From Polaromonas sp. (GTDB lineage Bacteria; Pseudomonadota; Gammaproteobacteria; Burkholderiales; Burkholderiaceae_C): a stretch of 64,000 nucleotides of DNA. The stretch spans positions 558,001 through 622,000 of the forward strand of contig NZ_JABBPE010000016.1 in assembly GCF_012927455.1 (NCBI RefSeq), given 5' to 3'. The notes under the pieces are model-generated. The model searched no databases and was not told the DNA's origin. It saw nothing but the letters and a program-made list of their open reading frames with translations. A program made the translations under genes and the position numbers. Below, piece after piece: positions 54,084-62,892 of the stretch; within the stretch, counting starts at the first letter, position 1; each line of letters begins with the position of its first letter.

Positions 54084-54860
54084 ATGAAACTCGCGGTCAT
54101 TTCCGACATCCACGGCAACTTGCTGGCACTGCAGGCGGTGCTGGCCGATATTGCGCGCCAGGGCGTGGACCAGACGGTAAACCTCGGCGACATCCTAAGT
54201 GGCCCGCTGCAACCGGCCGAGACGGCGGATTTGCTGATGGCGCAGGGCTTTGCAACGATTCGCGGCAACCACGAACGCCAGCTGCTGGATGTGCTGGCCT
54301 CGGCCGGGCCTGTCGATGCAGCCACTGCCGACGGTTACGCCGCCAGCGAAATGTCGCCCGCCCACGCGACATGGCTGCAGGCCTTGCCTGTCGCCATAGC
54401 GCTCAACAGCGACGTGCGTCTGTGCCACGGCACGCCGGGCAGCGACCTGCAGTACTGGCTGGAAACCGTTGTGCCCGGCTTCGCGCAGGGCCAAGGCCCC
54501 GGCGTGCGTGCTGCCACGCTAGAGGAAGTAGCCGAGCGACTGGGCAGCGCCACGCATCCCGTGATGCTGTGCGGTCACTCGCATGTACCGCGCCTGTTGC
54601 AGTGCGGCGCCGTGCTGATCGTCAACCCCGGCAGCGTCGGCCTGCCGGCCTATGCCGACGAGCACCCGCACCCGCACGTCATTGAAAACGGCGCGCCGCA
54701 CGCGCGCTATGCCTTGCTGGAAAAAACTGTTCAAGGCTGGCAGGTTGATCTGCGCGCCGTGCCCTACGACCATCTGGCGCAGGCACGCGTGGCGGCCGCG
54801 CACCGACGCCCGGACTGGGCCCATGCGCTGGCCGGCGGCTTTGCGCAGCGCATGGTGTAA
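54084..54860 (+). CDS. Calcineurin-like metallophosphoesterase
   Basis: A 258-residue protein with the dinuclear-metal phosphoesterase motifs DIHGN at residues 8-12, GD in VNLGDIL, GNHE near residue 57, and the late GHSHVPRL. It belongs to the YfcE-like/metallophosphoesterase family with short cytosolic members. The substrate is unknown. A weak repeat-like segment (CTACAAAAATCATAGC, 54016-54032) lies just upstream, and a clear repeat copy starts seven bases after the stop. Confidence 0.88.
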   Translation: MKLAVISDIHGNLLALQAVLADIARQGVDQTVNLGDILSGPLQPAETADLLMAQGFATIRGNHERQLLDVLASAGPVDAATADGYAASEMSPAHATWLQALPVAIALNSDVRLCHGTPGSDLQYWLETVVPGFAQGQGPGVRAATLEEVAERLGSATHPVMLCGHSHVPRLLQCGAVLIVNPGSVGLPAYADEHPHPHVIENGAPHARYALLEKTVQGWQVDLRAVPYDHLAQARVAAAHRRPDWAHALAGGFAQRMV

Positions 54861-54866
54861 TGTCTT

Positions 54867-54925
54867 TGCTATCAAAATAATAGCTACTTGCGCACGACCT
54901 GTATAGGCCAGAGGCCTAAATTGCT
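54867..54925 (+). repeat. Dispersed repeat family A, variant copy
   Basis: GCTATCAAAATAATAGCTAC, TTGCGCACGACCTG, TAGGCCAGAGGCC. It is positioned immediately 3' of the metallophosphoesterase gene. Confidence 0.75.
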
Positions 54926-55009
54926 AGAAAATTCGGCCAAAAGAGCGGTTTAACGCGCTACGCACTCCCCACAGCACCGGCGCCGCGCCGCGGCTGCGAA
55001 AATAGCGCC

Positions 55010-55405
55010 ATGAACTTCCAGAAAATCATTGTTCCCATCGTTGGCGTGGCCGTCGTGGTGCTGGCCTATCGCTTTTACGGCTGGGCCGGCGTGGCCGCCG
55101 CCGCTACCGGGCTGGTGATGTGGCTGCTGCTGCATTTCAGCCGCATGATGCAGGTGTTGAAGCGCGCCACCAAACGGCCCATCGGCTACGTCGACAGCGC
55201 CGTCATGCTCAACGCCAAACTCAAGCCCGGCATGACGCTGATGCATGTGGTGGCCATGACCAAAAGCCTGGGCGCTCTACAGGGCGAAAAAGACGCGCAG
55301 CCCGAGGTGTTTCGCTGGACCGACGGCACGCTCTCGCAGGTCAGCTGCACCTTTGTCGGCGGCAAGCTGGCGCACCACGAGCTGTTCAGGCCAGAGACGG
55401 TCTGA
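55010..55405 (+). CDS. Conserved membrane-anchored protein of unknown function
   Basis: A 131-residue protein with two closely spaced hydrophobic segments (IIVPIVGVAVVVLAYRFYG and VAAAATGLVMWLLLHF) and a cytosolic or periplasmic part of about 80 residues. That part contains KRPIGYVDSAVMLNAKL, GMTLMHVVAMTKSLG and FVGGKLAHHELFRP. I do not recognise a characterised family. Good codon periodicity and a position upstream of ilvE support a real gene. Confidence 0.65.
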   Translation: MNFQKIIVPIVGVAVVVLAYRFYGWAGVAAAATGLVMWLLLHFSRMMQVLKRATKRPIGYVDSAVMLNAKLKPGMTLMHVVAMTKSLGALQGEKDAQPEVFRWTDGTLSQVSCTFVGGKLAHHELFRPETV

Positions 55406-55501
55406 GGCGGCCTGCGCCCCTCTGCCGGGGGCAAGGACAAGATGCAGGGCGCCGGCGCTTAAAATGGAAAGCTTCATTTCATTCACCTCAGGATCAGCAC
55501 C

Positions 55502-56440
55502 ATGTCCCCAGTAGCTTCCCCCTTGGACGACCGCGACGGCAAAATCTGGATGGACGGCCAGATGGTTGAGTGGCGCGACGCCAAAATCCATGTGCTGAGC
55601 CACACCTTGCATTACGGTTGCGGCGCGTTTGAAGGCGTGCGCGCCTACAAGACGGCTGCCGGCACCGCCATCTTCCGCCTGGAAGAGCACACCGAACGGC
55701 TGTTCAACAGCGCCAAGATCCTGCGCATGAAGATTCCGTTCAGCGCTAGGCAAGTGATGGACGCGCAGTGCGCCGTGGTGCGCGAAAACAAGCTCGAGTC
55801 GGGCTACATTCGCCCGCTGACCTGGATCGGATCGGAAAAACTTGGCGTCAGTCCGAAGGGCAACAAAATTCATCTGATGGTGGCCGCCTGGACCTGGGGC
55901 GCGTATCTGGGTGACGAGGGTATGAAGCGCGGCATTCGCGTCAAGACCAGCAGCTTCACGCGGCACCACGTCAACATCACCATGATCCACGCCAAGGCGG
56001 TCAGCAACTACACCAATTCGATTCTGGCCAACATGGAAGCCACCGACGACGGATACGACGAGGCGCTGCTGCTTGACCCGCAAGGCTTTGCCTCGGAAGG
56101 CGCGGGCGAAAACCTGTTCATCGTGCGCAAGGGTGTGGTCTACACGCCCGACTCCAGCGCCGGCGCGCTCAACGGCATCACACGCAACACGATCTTCGCC
56201 ATTTGCCAGGATCTGGGTCTGGAACTGAAAGAAAAACCCATCACGCGCGATGAAATCTACATCGCCGACGAAGCCTTTTTCTCCGGCACGGCGGCCGAAG
56301 TCACGCCGATCCGCGAGCTTGACCGCATTGAAATCGGCAGCGGCTCGCGCGGCCCCATCACTGAGAAAATCCAGGCGGCGTTTTTTGACATCGTCAACGG
56401 CCGCAATCCCAAATACGAATCCTGGCTGACCAAGGTTTAA
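55502..56440 (+). CDS. ilvE: Branched-chain amino acid aminotransferase
   Basis: This 312-residue class IV PLP aminotransferase interconverts Leu, Ile and Val with their 2-keto acids. The Schiff-base lysine is Lys165 in HAKAVSNYTNS. Phosphate and substrate motifs are HYGCGAFEGVRAYK, EGAGENLFIV and LNGITRNTI, and the C-terminal EAFFSGTAAEVTPI is typical of IlvE group I. The zinc-finger gene follows nine bases later. Confidence 0.95.
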   Translation: MSPVASPLDDRDGKIWMDGQMVEWRDAKIHVLSHTLHYGCGAFEGVRAYKTAAGTAIFRLEEHTERLFNSAKILRMKIPFSARQVMDAQCAVVRENKLESGYIRPLTWIGSEKLGVSPKGNKIHLMVAAWTWGAYLGDEGMKRGIRVKTSSFTRHHVNITMIHAKAVSNYTNSILANMEATDDGYDEALLLDPQGFASEGAGENLFIVRKGVVYTPDSSAGALNGITRNTIFAICQDLGLELKEKPITRDEIYIADEAFFSGTAAEVTPIRELDRIEIGSGSRGPITEKIQAAFFDIVNGRNPKYESWLTKV

Positions 56441-56449
56441 ACAAAACCC

Positions 56450-56659
56450 ATGACCAAATCATTTAATGTGGAACTGCTGGCGGCTGACCTCAATTCCCAA
56501 GGCGGCGTCTACTGCCCCAGCCCCAAGGCCGACATGAAGCTGTGGAACAGCCACCCCAAGGTCTACCTGGATGTAGCGCGTACTGGCCATGCCAAGTGCC
56601 CTTATTGCGGAACGGTTTACCAGCTGAAAGAGGGCGAGCACGCCGGTGCGCATCACTGA
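56450..56659 (+). CDS. Small zinc-finger protein (CHCC type)
   Basis: The 69-residue protein has one Cys in GGVYCPSP, a conserved His in NSHPKVYLDV, and the CPYCG pair in HAKCPYCGTVYQL. This is the zf-CHCC/NDUFS6-like zinc-finger arrangement. It is commonly encoded next to ilvE and waaF in betaproteobacteria. Its function is unknown, probably zinc-dependent protein binding. Confidence 0.85.
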   Translation: MTKSFNVELLAADLNSQGGVYCPSPKADMKLWNSHPKVYLDVARTGHAKCPYCGTVYQLKEGEHAGAHH

Positions 56660-56752
56660 CGGCGCGCCCCTGCCCTGGCATGCTGGGCCGGGTCCGGCAT
56701 CCCTGCCGGCGCTGCAGCCATGGATTGCGGGTCACGCCCGCAACGATAGCGC

Positions 56753-57748
56753 TTGAATGAATCGCTGATCATCGCCCCCCAATGGATAGGCGACGCGGTG
56801 ATGACCGAGCCGTTGCTGCGCCGCCTGCAGGCGCGCGGCGAGCGTCTGACGGTCGGCGCTCTGCCCTGGGTGGCGCCGGTGTACCGCGCCATACCGCAGG
56901 TGGCCGAGGTCATCGAGTTTCCGTTTGCCCATGGCGGCCTGCAGTTCAAGGCGCGGCGCGCGCTTGCCAAACGCATCGAAGGCCGGTTTGACACCGCCTA
57001 CGTCTGCCCGAACTCGCTGAAAAGCGCGCTGCTGCCGTTTCTGGCAAGCATTCCCAGGCGCATCGGCTACCTTGGCGAGGCGCGCGTCGGGCTGCTCACG
57101 CACAGGCTGAAAAACCCCAAAAACAAGCCGCCCATGGTGGCGTTTTATTCAGCCCTCAGCGGTGAAGCCGATCTGGAAAACGACCGGCCGCAGCTGCGCA
57201 TGGACGACGCCGTCGTTGAGCAGACCCTGCGCGAGCTGGGCCTGCAGCGCGGCGGCTACGTGGTGTTTGCCCCAGGCGCCGAATATGGCCCGGCCAAGCG
57301 CTGGCCGGCGCGGCAGTTCGCGGAATTGGCGGCCAGCCTGACGCTGCCGGTGCTGCTGCTTGGCTCGGCCAAGGAAGCCGCCTTGTGCGAGGAAATCGTG
57401 GCGCCTGTCAATGCGGCACGACCGGGCCAATGCCTGAACCTGGCCGGCAGCACCTCGCTGGTGCAGGCGCTGAGCCTGATCGCCGCCAGCCAAAGCAGCG
57501 TCAGCAATGACTCCGGCCTGATGCATGTGGCGGCCGCCTTCGGCGTTCGGCAGGTGGCGATTTTTGGTTCGTCCAGTCCCTTGCACACGCCGCCGCTGAA
57601 CGCGCAGGCAACGGTGCTCTGGCTGAAAAACGAGCCGGACTACCAGCCGCCGCTGGACTGCGCGCCTTGCTTCGCGCGCGAATGCCCGCTTGGCCATACG
57701 CGTTGCCTGAACGACATCGGGGCTGATCGGGTTTTGGATTTGCTATAA
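56753..57748 (+). CDS. waaF: ADP-heptose:LPS heptosyltransferase II
   Basis: A 331-residue GT9-family enzyme that adds the second heptose to the LPS inner core at the cytoplasmic face. Family signatures are SLIIAPQWIGDAVMTEPLL at the N-terminus, FAPGAEYGPAKRWP, and the late SNDSGLMHVAAAFGVRQVAIFG. An in-frame TAG ends at 56749, so TTG 56753 is the first usable start and matches the family N-terminus. It has no strong ribosome-binding site. The final codons and stop come from a repeat copy at 57740. Confidence 0.93.
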   Translation: MNESLIIAPQWIGDAVMTEPLLRRLQARGERLTVGALPWVAPVYRAIPQVAEVIEFPFAHGGLQFKARRALAKRIEGRFDTAYVCPNSLKSALLPFLASIPRRIGYLGEARVGLLTHRLKNPKNKPPMVAFYSALSGEADLENDRPQLRMDDAVVEQTLRELGLQRGGYVVFAPGAEYGPAKRWPARQFAELAASLTLPVLLLGSAKEAALCEEIVAPVNAARPGQCLNLAGSTSLVQALSLIAASQSSVSNDSGLMHVAAAFGVRQVAIFGSSSPLHTPPLNAQATVLWLKNEPDYQPPLDCAPCFARECPLGHTRCLNDIGADRVLDLL

Positions 57749-57800
57749 ATAGCGTAGCTGTTGGTGCCCGCAGAACCTGGCCTAGAGGCCAATTCTGCCT
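57740..57800 (+). repeat. Dispersed repeat family A, variant copy at the 3' end of waaF
   Basis: TTGCTATAAATAGCGTAGCTG, then TTGGTGCCCGCAGAACC, TGGCCTAGAGGCC. The TAA in GCTATAAATAG is the waaF stop codon. Confidence 0.7.
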
Positions 57801-57905
57801 TCGGGGCTGGTGCGTTTAGGCTGAAAACAGTAAACTGAAAATCCGCGACCGCAAACCTTGAACGGTTTGCGCATCGCCCATCAAAAAAAAACTTAGGAGA
57901 CTGTC

Positions 57906-58955
57906 ATGCAATTGCGGTGGCTATTTATTTTTCTCATGCTGTTTGCATCGTTGGCGCAGGCCAAAACCGTCAAGCAGGACGTCATGATTGACGCGTTTGA
58001 CCCCGGCATCAAACTGTTCGTGCGCAGCAAAATGGCAGAAGGGCAAAGCCGCTTTACCGACGACAACATCGTGCTGTTCGTGCATGGCGCGACCTTTTCC
58101 TCGACCCCCGACTTTGATCTGCCTTACAAGGACTACTCATGGGCCGACTGGATGGTCGACAAGGGCTACGTGGTCTATATGTTCGACAAGCGCAACTACG
58201 GCTTTTCGAGCCGCGAGAAAGCCATGGACGAACCGGCCGCCAACAACCGGCCGGTCACGCGCTCTTATCTGGCCATTCGCGACCTCGGCGCCGTAATTGA
58301 GCACATCCGGCAAAAACACAAGGTCAACAAGGTCACGCTGATCGGCTGGTCCTGGGGCGCCATGACGGCTGGTTATTACAGCTCGCTCAACAGTGAAAAG
58401 GTGCACAAGCTGGTGATGTATGCACCGGCCTATTCGTTTGCGCAACACACCAACCTTGGCGCCGGCTCGAATTCCCAGAACAAGCGAAAACCCAACGAAT
58501 TCAACTACGCCCTGGGCGCCTACCGCCTGGGCTCCAAGGCCGGCAACGACGCGCGCTGGGACGGCGAAATTCCGGTTGCCGACAAAAATTCCTATCGCGA
58601 AGAAGGCGTGCGTGACGCCTTCGCGCTGGAAGCGCTCAAGACCGACCCGACCAGCGAGACGCGCAGCCCACCCAGCCTGCGTGCGCCCAACGGCGTGCTG
58701 GAAGACTCCTTCATGCAGGCCACCGGCCGGGGCCTGTGGAACGCCTCATCGATTTATGTACCGACGCTGGTGATTGCCGGTGAATTCGATACCTGGTCGT
58801 TTCCTGAAGACCGCGAAGGACTGATGCGCGACCTGACCAATGCGCTCGTCAAGAAGCAGGTCGTCATCAAGAACGCTACGCATTTCGTGCTGTTTGAAAA
58901 GCCGCGCTTCGAGTTCTTTGGCGAGATTGCCAATTTTCTGAAAGCGCAGCCGTGA
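57906..58955 (+). CDS. Secreted alpha/beta hydrolase
   Basis: A 349-residue protein with a signal peptide of about 19 residues (ending SLAQA). The alpha/beta-hydrolase fold is evident: the oxyanion region VLFVHGATFSS and nucleophile elbow LIGWSWGAMTAG with Ser149. The acid is probably in VIAGEFDTWSFPEDR, and the catalytic His in NATHFVLFEKPR. It is predicted to be periplasmic or exported; the substrate is unknown. It is a single gene after a repeat copy. Confidence 0.85.
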   Translation: MQLRWLFIFLMLFASLAQAKTVKQDVMIDAFDPGIKLFVRSKMAEGQSRFTDDNIVLFVHGATFSSTPDFDLPYKDYSWADWMVDKGYVVYMFDKRNYGFSSREKAMDEPAANNRPVTRSYLAIRDLGAVIEHIRQKHKVNKVTLIGWSWGAMTAGYYSSLNSEKVHKLVMYAPAYSFAQHTNLGAGSNSQNKRKPNEFNYALGAYRLGSKAGNDARWDGEIPVADKNSYREEGVRDAFALEALKTDPTSETRSPPSLRAPNGVLEDSFMQATGRGLWNASSIYVPTLVIAGEFDTWSFPEDREGLMRDLTNALVKKQVVIKNATHFVLFEKPRFEFFGEIANFLKAQP

Positions 58956-59281
58956 GTGGGTCTTGACCCGGACGACTACTTGATTGTTCCAACTGGGCGC
59001 AGGGCCACGTCTTTGATGACTCGGTGTGTCCGCTGAACCCATATATTCGGCGAGGATGGCACGAATCTGCAAAAAAAAGACCACCTTGTGGTGGCCTATT
59101 AAAAGTTTTTGCTGGCGCGCAGCTGCTCGTTTGGTTTTCCCCGCCTCCTTGAGCCCTCTCCCTCTTCATGGTTGTGACAGCAACAGAAGCAACTATGGAT
59201 CAAGGCGGCGCTTCTGACCATCCTGCAAATAGAGGATAAAACCGGATTTTTTGCAGAGATTGCAGGGCTGCTTGAGGTTGC
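58956..59281. other. 326-base convergent intergenic region
   Basis: It separates the hydrolase (plus) and the two-component operon (minus), which converge here. Apart from the terminator at 59071-59094 I see no gene; the short open frames lack family features. Confidence 0.6.
59071..59094 (-). terminator. Rho-independent terminator of the two-component operon
   Basis: On the minus strand CCACC-ACAA-GGTGG (59094-59081) is followed by TC and eight T (59078-59071). It lies 190 bases beyond the kinase stop. The stem is short, so termination may be partial. Confidence 0.65.
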
Positions 59282-60532
59282 TCAGGGTTTGGGTTCGGCC
59301 ATCGGCAATTCGACGACAAACGAGGCGCCGCCGCCGCTGCGCGCTTCGCAGCGCACGCTGCCGCCGTGGCGCAGGCTGATGGATTTGACCAGCGCCAGCC
59401 CCAGGCCGACGCCGCCTTCGCGTTCACTGGCGCCCGGCAGGCGGTAAAAAGGTTCAAAAATGCGCTCACGCTGGGCCGCCGGCACGCCCGGGCCACGGTC
59501 GTTTACCTTGATCACGGCCAGCGGCTGGCCGCCCACCCGGGTTTGCGCAAGTTCGAGGCTGATGTCGCCGCTGCTGTAGCGTCTGGCGTTTTCCAGCAGG
59601 TTGCGAATCAGGCGCCGCAGCAGGCGTGCCGATCCCTGCACCGTCAGGCTGTGCTCGGTGCTGGCCAGGCCCTTGATGCCCTTTTGCGCGCCCGGCGCCG
59701 GCTGTAGTTCGGCCTTCAGTTCGGCATTGACGCGCGAACATTCTTCGGCGGCCAGACCGGTCAGGTCCAGCGTTTCAAAAGGCTCGGCGTCCGCTTGCCG
59801 AGTGTCGAGCCGGCTGGCCAGCAAGATCTCGTCGATCAACTGGTCGAGCTCGGTGATGCTGCGCGAAATCTCCAGGCGTTGCGGTGAGGCGCTGCCGGGG
59901 CTCATCAGTTCGAGCCCCATGCGGATGCGCGCCAAGGGCGAGCGCAACTCGTGCGAGGCATTGGCGAGCAGCGATTTGTGCGACTCCATCAGCGTTTCGA
60001 TGCGTTCGGCCGCATGGTTGAAGCGCCCGGCCAGGAAAGCCACTTCGTCACTGCCTTCGACATTCATGCGCGCCGACAGGTCACCGGCACCCCAGCGCTC
60101 GACGCCGCGCTGCAGCGCTTCGAGCCGCAGCGTCAGGCGCCGCATGACGGGGTAAGCGCCAAGGGCCACGGCAAGTCCGACCAGCACCAGCATCCAGCCA
60201 AAACCGAAGCCAAAAGGCGACCGCATCCAGGGGTTGCCGGGCGGGCGTTTGGGCCGCGGCAGCAGCAGGTTCAGGGTCTGGCCGTCTTTGGTGACGATGG
60301 CAAATTCCAGGTCTTCGCCAAACTTGCGGTCCGGCCGGGTTTGCGCCCTGCCTATGACTTCTCCTGCGGCGTTGTGCACCAGCACCTCGCGTATCGGCAA
60401 CTGCGGCGGATCGGCATTGAGGCGCCAGGCGGCGCCCACCAGAAAGGTCAGCACCACCACGGTGGCCACCACGGCCAGCCAGATGCGCACGTACAAATGC
60501 GAAGTAAAACGCGTCCACATCGAAAACTTCAA
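59282..60532 (-). CDS. Sensor histidine kinase, HAMP-containing
   Basis: A 416-residue inner-membrane kinase with a first helix at about 14-34, then a short periplasmic loop and a second helix near 105-127. A HAMP region follows, then the HisKA box with the phospho-acceptor His in ASHELRSPLARIRM, and a HATPase domain with NLLENARRYS, NDRGPGVP and GVGLGLALVKSI. The architecture resembles the RstB/CpxA/EnvZ group. Its start overlaps the regulator stop by four bases. The input signal cannot be told from sequence. Confidence 0.92.
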   Translation of the reverse strand: MKFSMWTRFTSHLYVRIWLAVVATVVVLTFLVGAAWRLNADPPQLPIREVLVHNAAGEVIGRAQTRPDRKFGEDLEFAIVTKDGQTLNLLLPRPKRPPGNPWMRSPFGFGFGWMLVLVGLAVALGAYPVMRRLTLRLEALQRGVERWGAGDLSARMNVEGSDEVAFLAGRFNHAAERIETLMESHKSLLANASHELRSPLARIRMGLELMSPGSASPQRLEISRSITELDQLIDEILLASRLDTRQADAEPFETLDLTGLAAEECSRVNAELKAELQPAPGAQKGIKGLASTEHSLTVQGSARLLRRLIRNLLENARRYSSGDISLELAQTRVGGQPLAVIKVNDRGPGVPAAQRERIFEPFYRLPGASEREGGVGLGLALVKSISLRHGGSVRCEARSGGGASFVVELPMAEPKP

Positions 60533-61248
60533 TCCTGCTGCTTGGCAAACACATAGCCAACACCGCGCACCGTGAGAATGCGTTTCGGGTCCTTCGCGTC
60601 GAGCTCGATGGCGCTGCGGATGCGGCCCATGTGCACGTCGATAGAGCGGTCAAAGGCTTCCAGTTCGCGGCCGCGCACCGCTTCCATGATCTGGTCGCGG
60701 CTGAGCACGCGGCCGGCGCGTTCGGCCAGCGCCACCAGCAGGTCGAACTGGTAGGAGGTCAGCTCGCACAGCGCGCCGGCGACCGAGACGGTGCGCGCAT
60801 CGCGGTCGATTTCGAGCGAGCCGAAGCGCATCACCTTGTGGCCGCCCGCCGCGCCGCCGCTGCCCGCAGCTTCAGCGCCGCGGCGCAACACGGCGCGTAT
60901 GCGCGCCAGCAGTTCGCGCGGCTCGAAGGGTTTGGGTAAGTAGTCGTCGGCGCCAATTTCCAGGCCGACGATGCGGTCCATCGGGTCGCCCTTTGCGGTC
61001 AGCATCAGCACGGCAGTGCGCGCCGTCGCACCGCCCTGGCCTTTGATGCGGCGGCACACTTCCAGCCCATCCATGTCGGGCAGCATCAGGTCCAGAATGA
61101 CCAGGTCGGGCGGGTTGGCCTCCAGTGCGGCCAGCCCGCTGGCGCCATCGGCGGCATGGCTGAAAGCGTAACCCGACTGGCTCAGGTATTCACCCACCAT
61201 GGTGGCCAGGCGGGTGTCGTCTTCAATCATCAAAAGCTGTTGTGTCAT
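60529..61248 (-). CDS. OmpR/PhoB-family response regulator
   Basis: A 239-residue regulator. The receiver domain has phospho-acceptor Asp53 in LVILDLMLPDMDG and the switch residues in AVLMLTAKGD and DDYLPKPF. The C-terminal winged helix has LTSYQFDLLVALAERAGRVL, FDRSIDVHMGRIR and ILTVRGVGYVF. A Gly/Ala-rich linker joins them. It is transcribed first, with the kinase coupled behind it. The closest architectures are RstA/CpxR-like. The upstream gene ampG is also on the minus strand, but 179 bases and a repeat copy away. Confidence 0.94.
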   Translation of the reverse strand: MTQQLLMIEDDTRLATMVGEYLSQSGYAFSHAADGASGLAALEANPPDLVILDLMLPDMDGLEVCRRIKGQGGATARTAVLMLTAKGDPMDRIVGLEIGADDYLPKPFEPRELLARIRAVLRRGAEAAGSGGAAGGHKVMRFGSLEIDRDARTVSVAGALCELTSYQFDLLVALAERAGRVLSRDQIMEAVRGRELEAFDRSIDVHMGRIRSAIELDAKDPKRILTVRGVGYVFAKQQD

Positions 61249-61394
61249 GGGGAGGTCCTAGGTCCTGGGTGCAGGGTGCTGCCTTGCGGCAGGCCATTAG
61301 GCTAATGATCGTGCGCCCAGTGCAACAATACTGCAACAAGCCACCGTAAAGTTAGGTAAACCGCAGCGCCATCGGCTTTAACAGGTTTGTTGTA

Positions 61395-61453
61395 TGCTAT
61401 CAAAATAATAGCTGCTTGCGCCCGTATCTATTGGGTTACAGCTGATTTTGATC
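61395..61453 (+). repeat. Dispersed repeat family A, copy overlapping the 3' end of ampG
   Basis: GCTATCAAAATAATAGCTGC, TTGCGCCCGTATCTA, TTGGGTTACAGC, ATTTTGATC. On the minus strand its TTGGGTTACAG segment encodes the last residues and the TAG stop of ampG. Confidence 0.85.
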
Positions 61454-62867
61454 TAGAAGCCAACCACACCAGAAGCAGCACCGGAACCCCCAGCAAAGCG
61501 GTCGCCGTGAAGAAGTGACTGTACCCAAAGGCGTCCACATACTTGCCCGAATAACCCGCCAAAAACTTCGGCAACAGCAGCATCATGGAGCTGAACAGCG
61601 CGTACTGGGTGGCCGAATAGTTGACGTTGGTCAGGCTGGACAGGTAGGCGATGAAGGCGGCCGAGGCAATGCCGCTGGACAGGTTGTCGGCCGAAATCAC
61701 AAAAATCAGCGCGTTGACGTCGTGCCCGCGCGAGCCCAGCCAGGCAAACATCAGATTGCTGGCCGCGCTCAGCACGGCGCCTAGCATCAGCACCCGCATC
61801 ACGCCAAAGCGCATCGCCAGCGCGCCGCCCAGAAAGGCGCCGACCAACGTCATGATGACGCCGTAGATTTTGGTGACGGCCGCCACCTCGTCCTTGGTGT
61901 AGCCCATGTCGACGTAAAACGGATTGGCCATGATGCCCATGACGACATCGCTGATGCGGTAGATGGCGATCAGCGCCAGGATCAGCGCGGCCTGCTTGCC
62001 GTAGCGCCGCAAAAAATCGGCGAAGGGCTCGACCAGCGCGCTTTGCAGCCACTCGGCGACATTGCGCGCCGGACTCAGCGCGCGCGCCGGCGGTTCAGGT
62101 GAACACAACACGGTCACCACGCCCAGCAGCATCGACGCCGCCATGGCCAGATAGGCGGTTTGCCAGGCGCCATGCTGATAGCTGACGGCCCCGGCTACTG
62201 CGCCCGTGACCGCCACCTCGGCGCGCGCAGCAATCCACAGCGCGCCGGCGCCAGCCCAGATCATGGCCATGCGGTAACCGGTCTGGTAAGCCGCCGCCAG
62301 CGCGGCCTGGCGCGGTACGTCGGCCGATTCGATGCGGTAGGCGTCCAGCGCAATGTCTTGCGTGGCTGAGCCGAAGGCCACGGCCAGCGCGCACCACACC
62401 ACCGGCAGCAGGGCCAGCCGGGGGTCGGTCAGCGCCATGCCGATCAGCGCCGCCATGATCACCGCTTGCGACAGCAGCAGCCAGCTGCGGCGGCGCCCCA
62501 GCAGCCGCGTCAGCAGCGGAATCGGCATGCGGTCTACCAGCGGCGCCCAGACCCATTTGAAGCCATAGGCCAGACCGACCCAGCTCAGGTAGCCAATGGT
62601 GGTGCGGTCAATGCCGGCCTCACGCAGCCAGAAGCTCAGCGTGCCAAACACCAGCAGTAGTGGCAAGCCGGCTGAAAACCCCAGCAGCAGCATGCGCAGC
62701 GTGGCGGCCTCGGTGTAGACGCGCCAGACATCGCGCCAGGGGATTTTTTTCGGCTGATCGGTCACGCTATTGGCGGCGGCTGCGGCGGCGGGCTCGTTCG
62801 GCAGGCTGGCAGGGTGGGCAGTACTGGCGAGGAGCGCAGCGGTGGGGGTTTTGTCTGACATGGGCAT
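61428..62867 (-). CDS. ampG: AmpG-type muropeptide/MFS permease
   Basis: A 479-residue membrane protein with about 12-14 helices. AmpG-family features are LLLGFSAGLPLLLVFGTLSFW, SWVGLAYGFKWVWAPLVDR and GSATQDIALDAYRIE. AmpG imports anhydromuropeptides for cell-wall recycling and controls beta-lactamase induction in some species. The last eight to nine residues (SKSAVTQ and stop) are encoded by a dispersed repeat. The start is either ATG 62867 or ATG 62861. Confidence 0.9.
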   Translation of the reverse strand: MPMSDKTPTAALLASTAHPASLPNEPAAAAAANSVTDQPKKIPWRDVWRVYTEAATLRMLLLGFSAGLPLLLVFGTLSFWLREAGIDRTTIGYLSWVGLAYGFKWVWAPLVDRMPIPLLTRLLGRRRSWLLLSQAVIMAALIGMALTDPRLALLPVVWCALAVAFGSATQDIALDAYRIESADVPRQAALAAAYQTGYRMAMIWAGAGALWIAARAEVAVTGAVAGAVSYQHGAWQTAYLAMAASMLLGVVTVLCSPEPPARALSPARNVAEWLQSALVEPFADFLRRYGKQAALILALIAIYRISDVVMGIMANPFYVDMGYTKDEVAAVTKIYGVIMTLVGAFLGGALAMRFGVMRVLMLGAVLSAASNLMFAWLGSRGHDVNALIFVISADNLSSGIASAAFIAYLSSLTNVNYSATQYALFSSMMLLLPKFLAGYSGKYVDAFGYSHFFTATALLGVPVLLLVWLASRSKSAVTQ

Positions 62868-62892
62868 TTTGATTTCTGACTATTATTGACCC

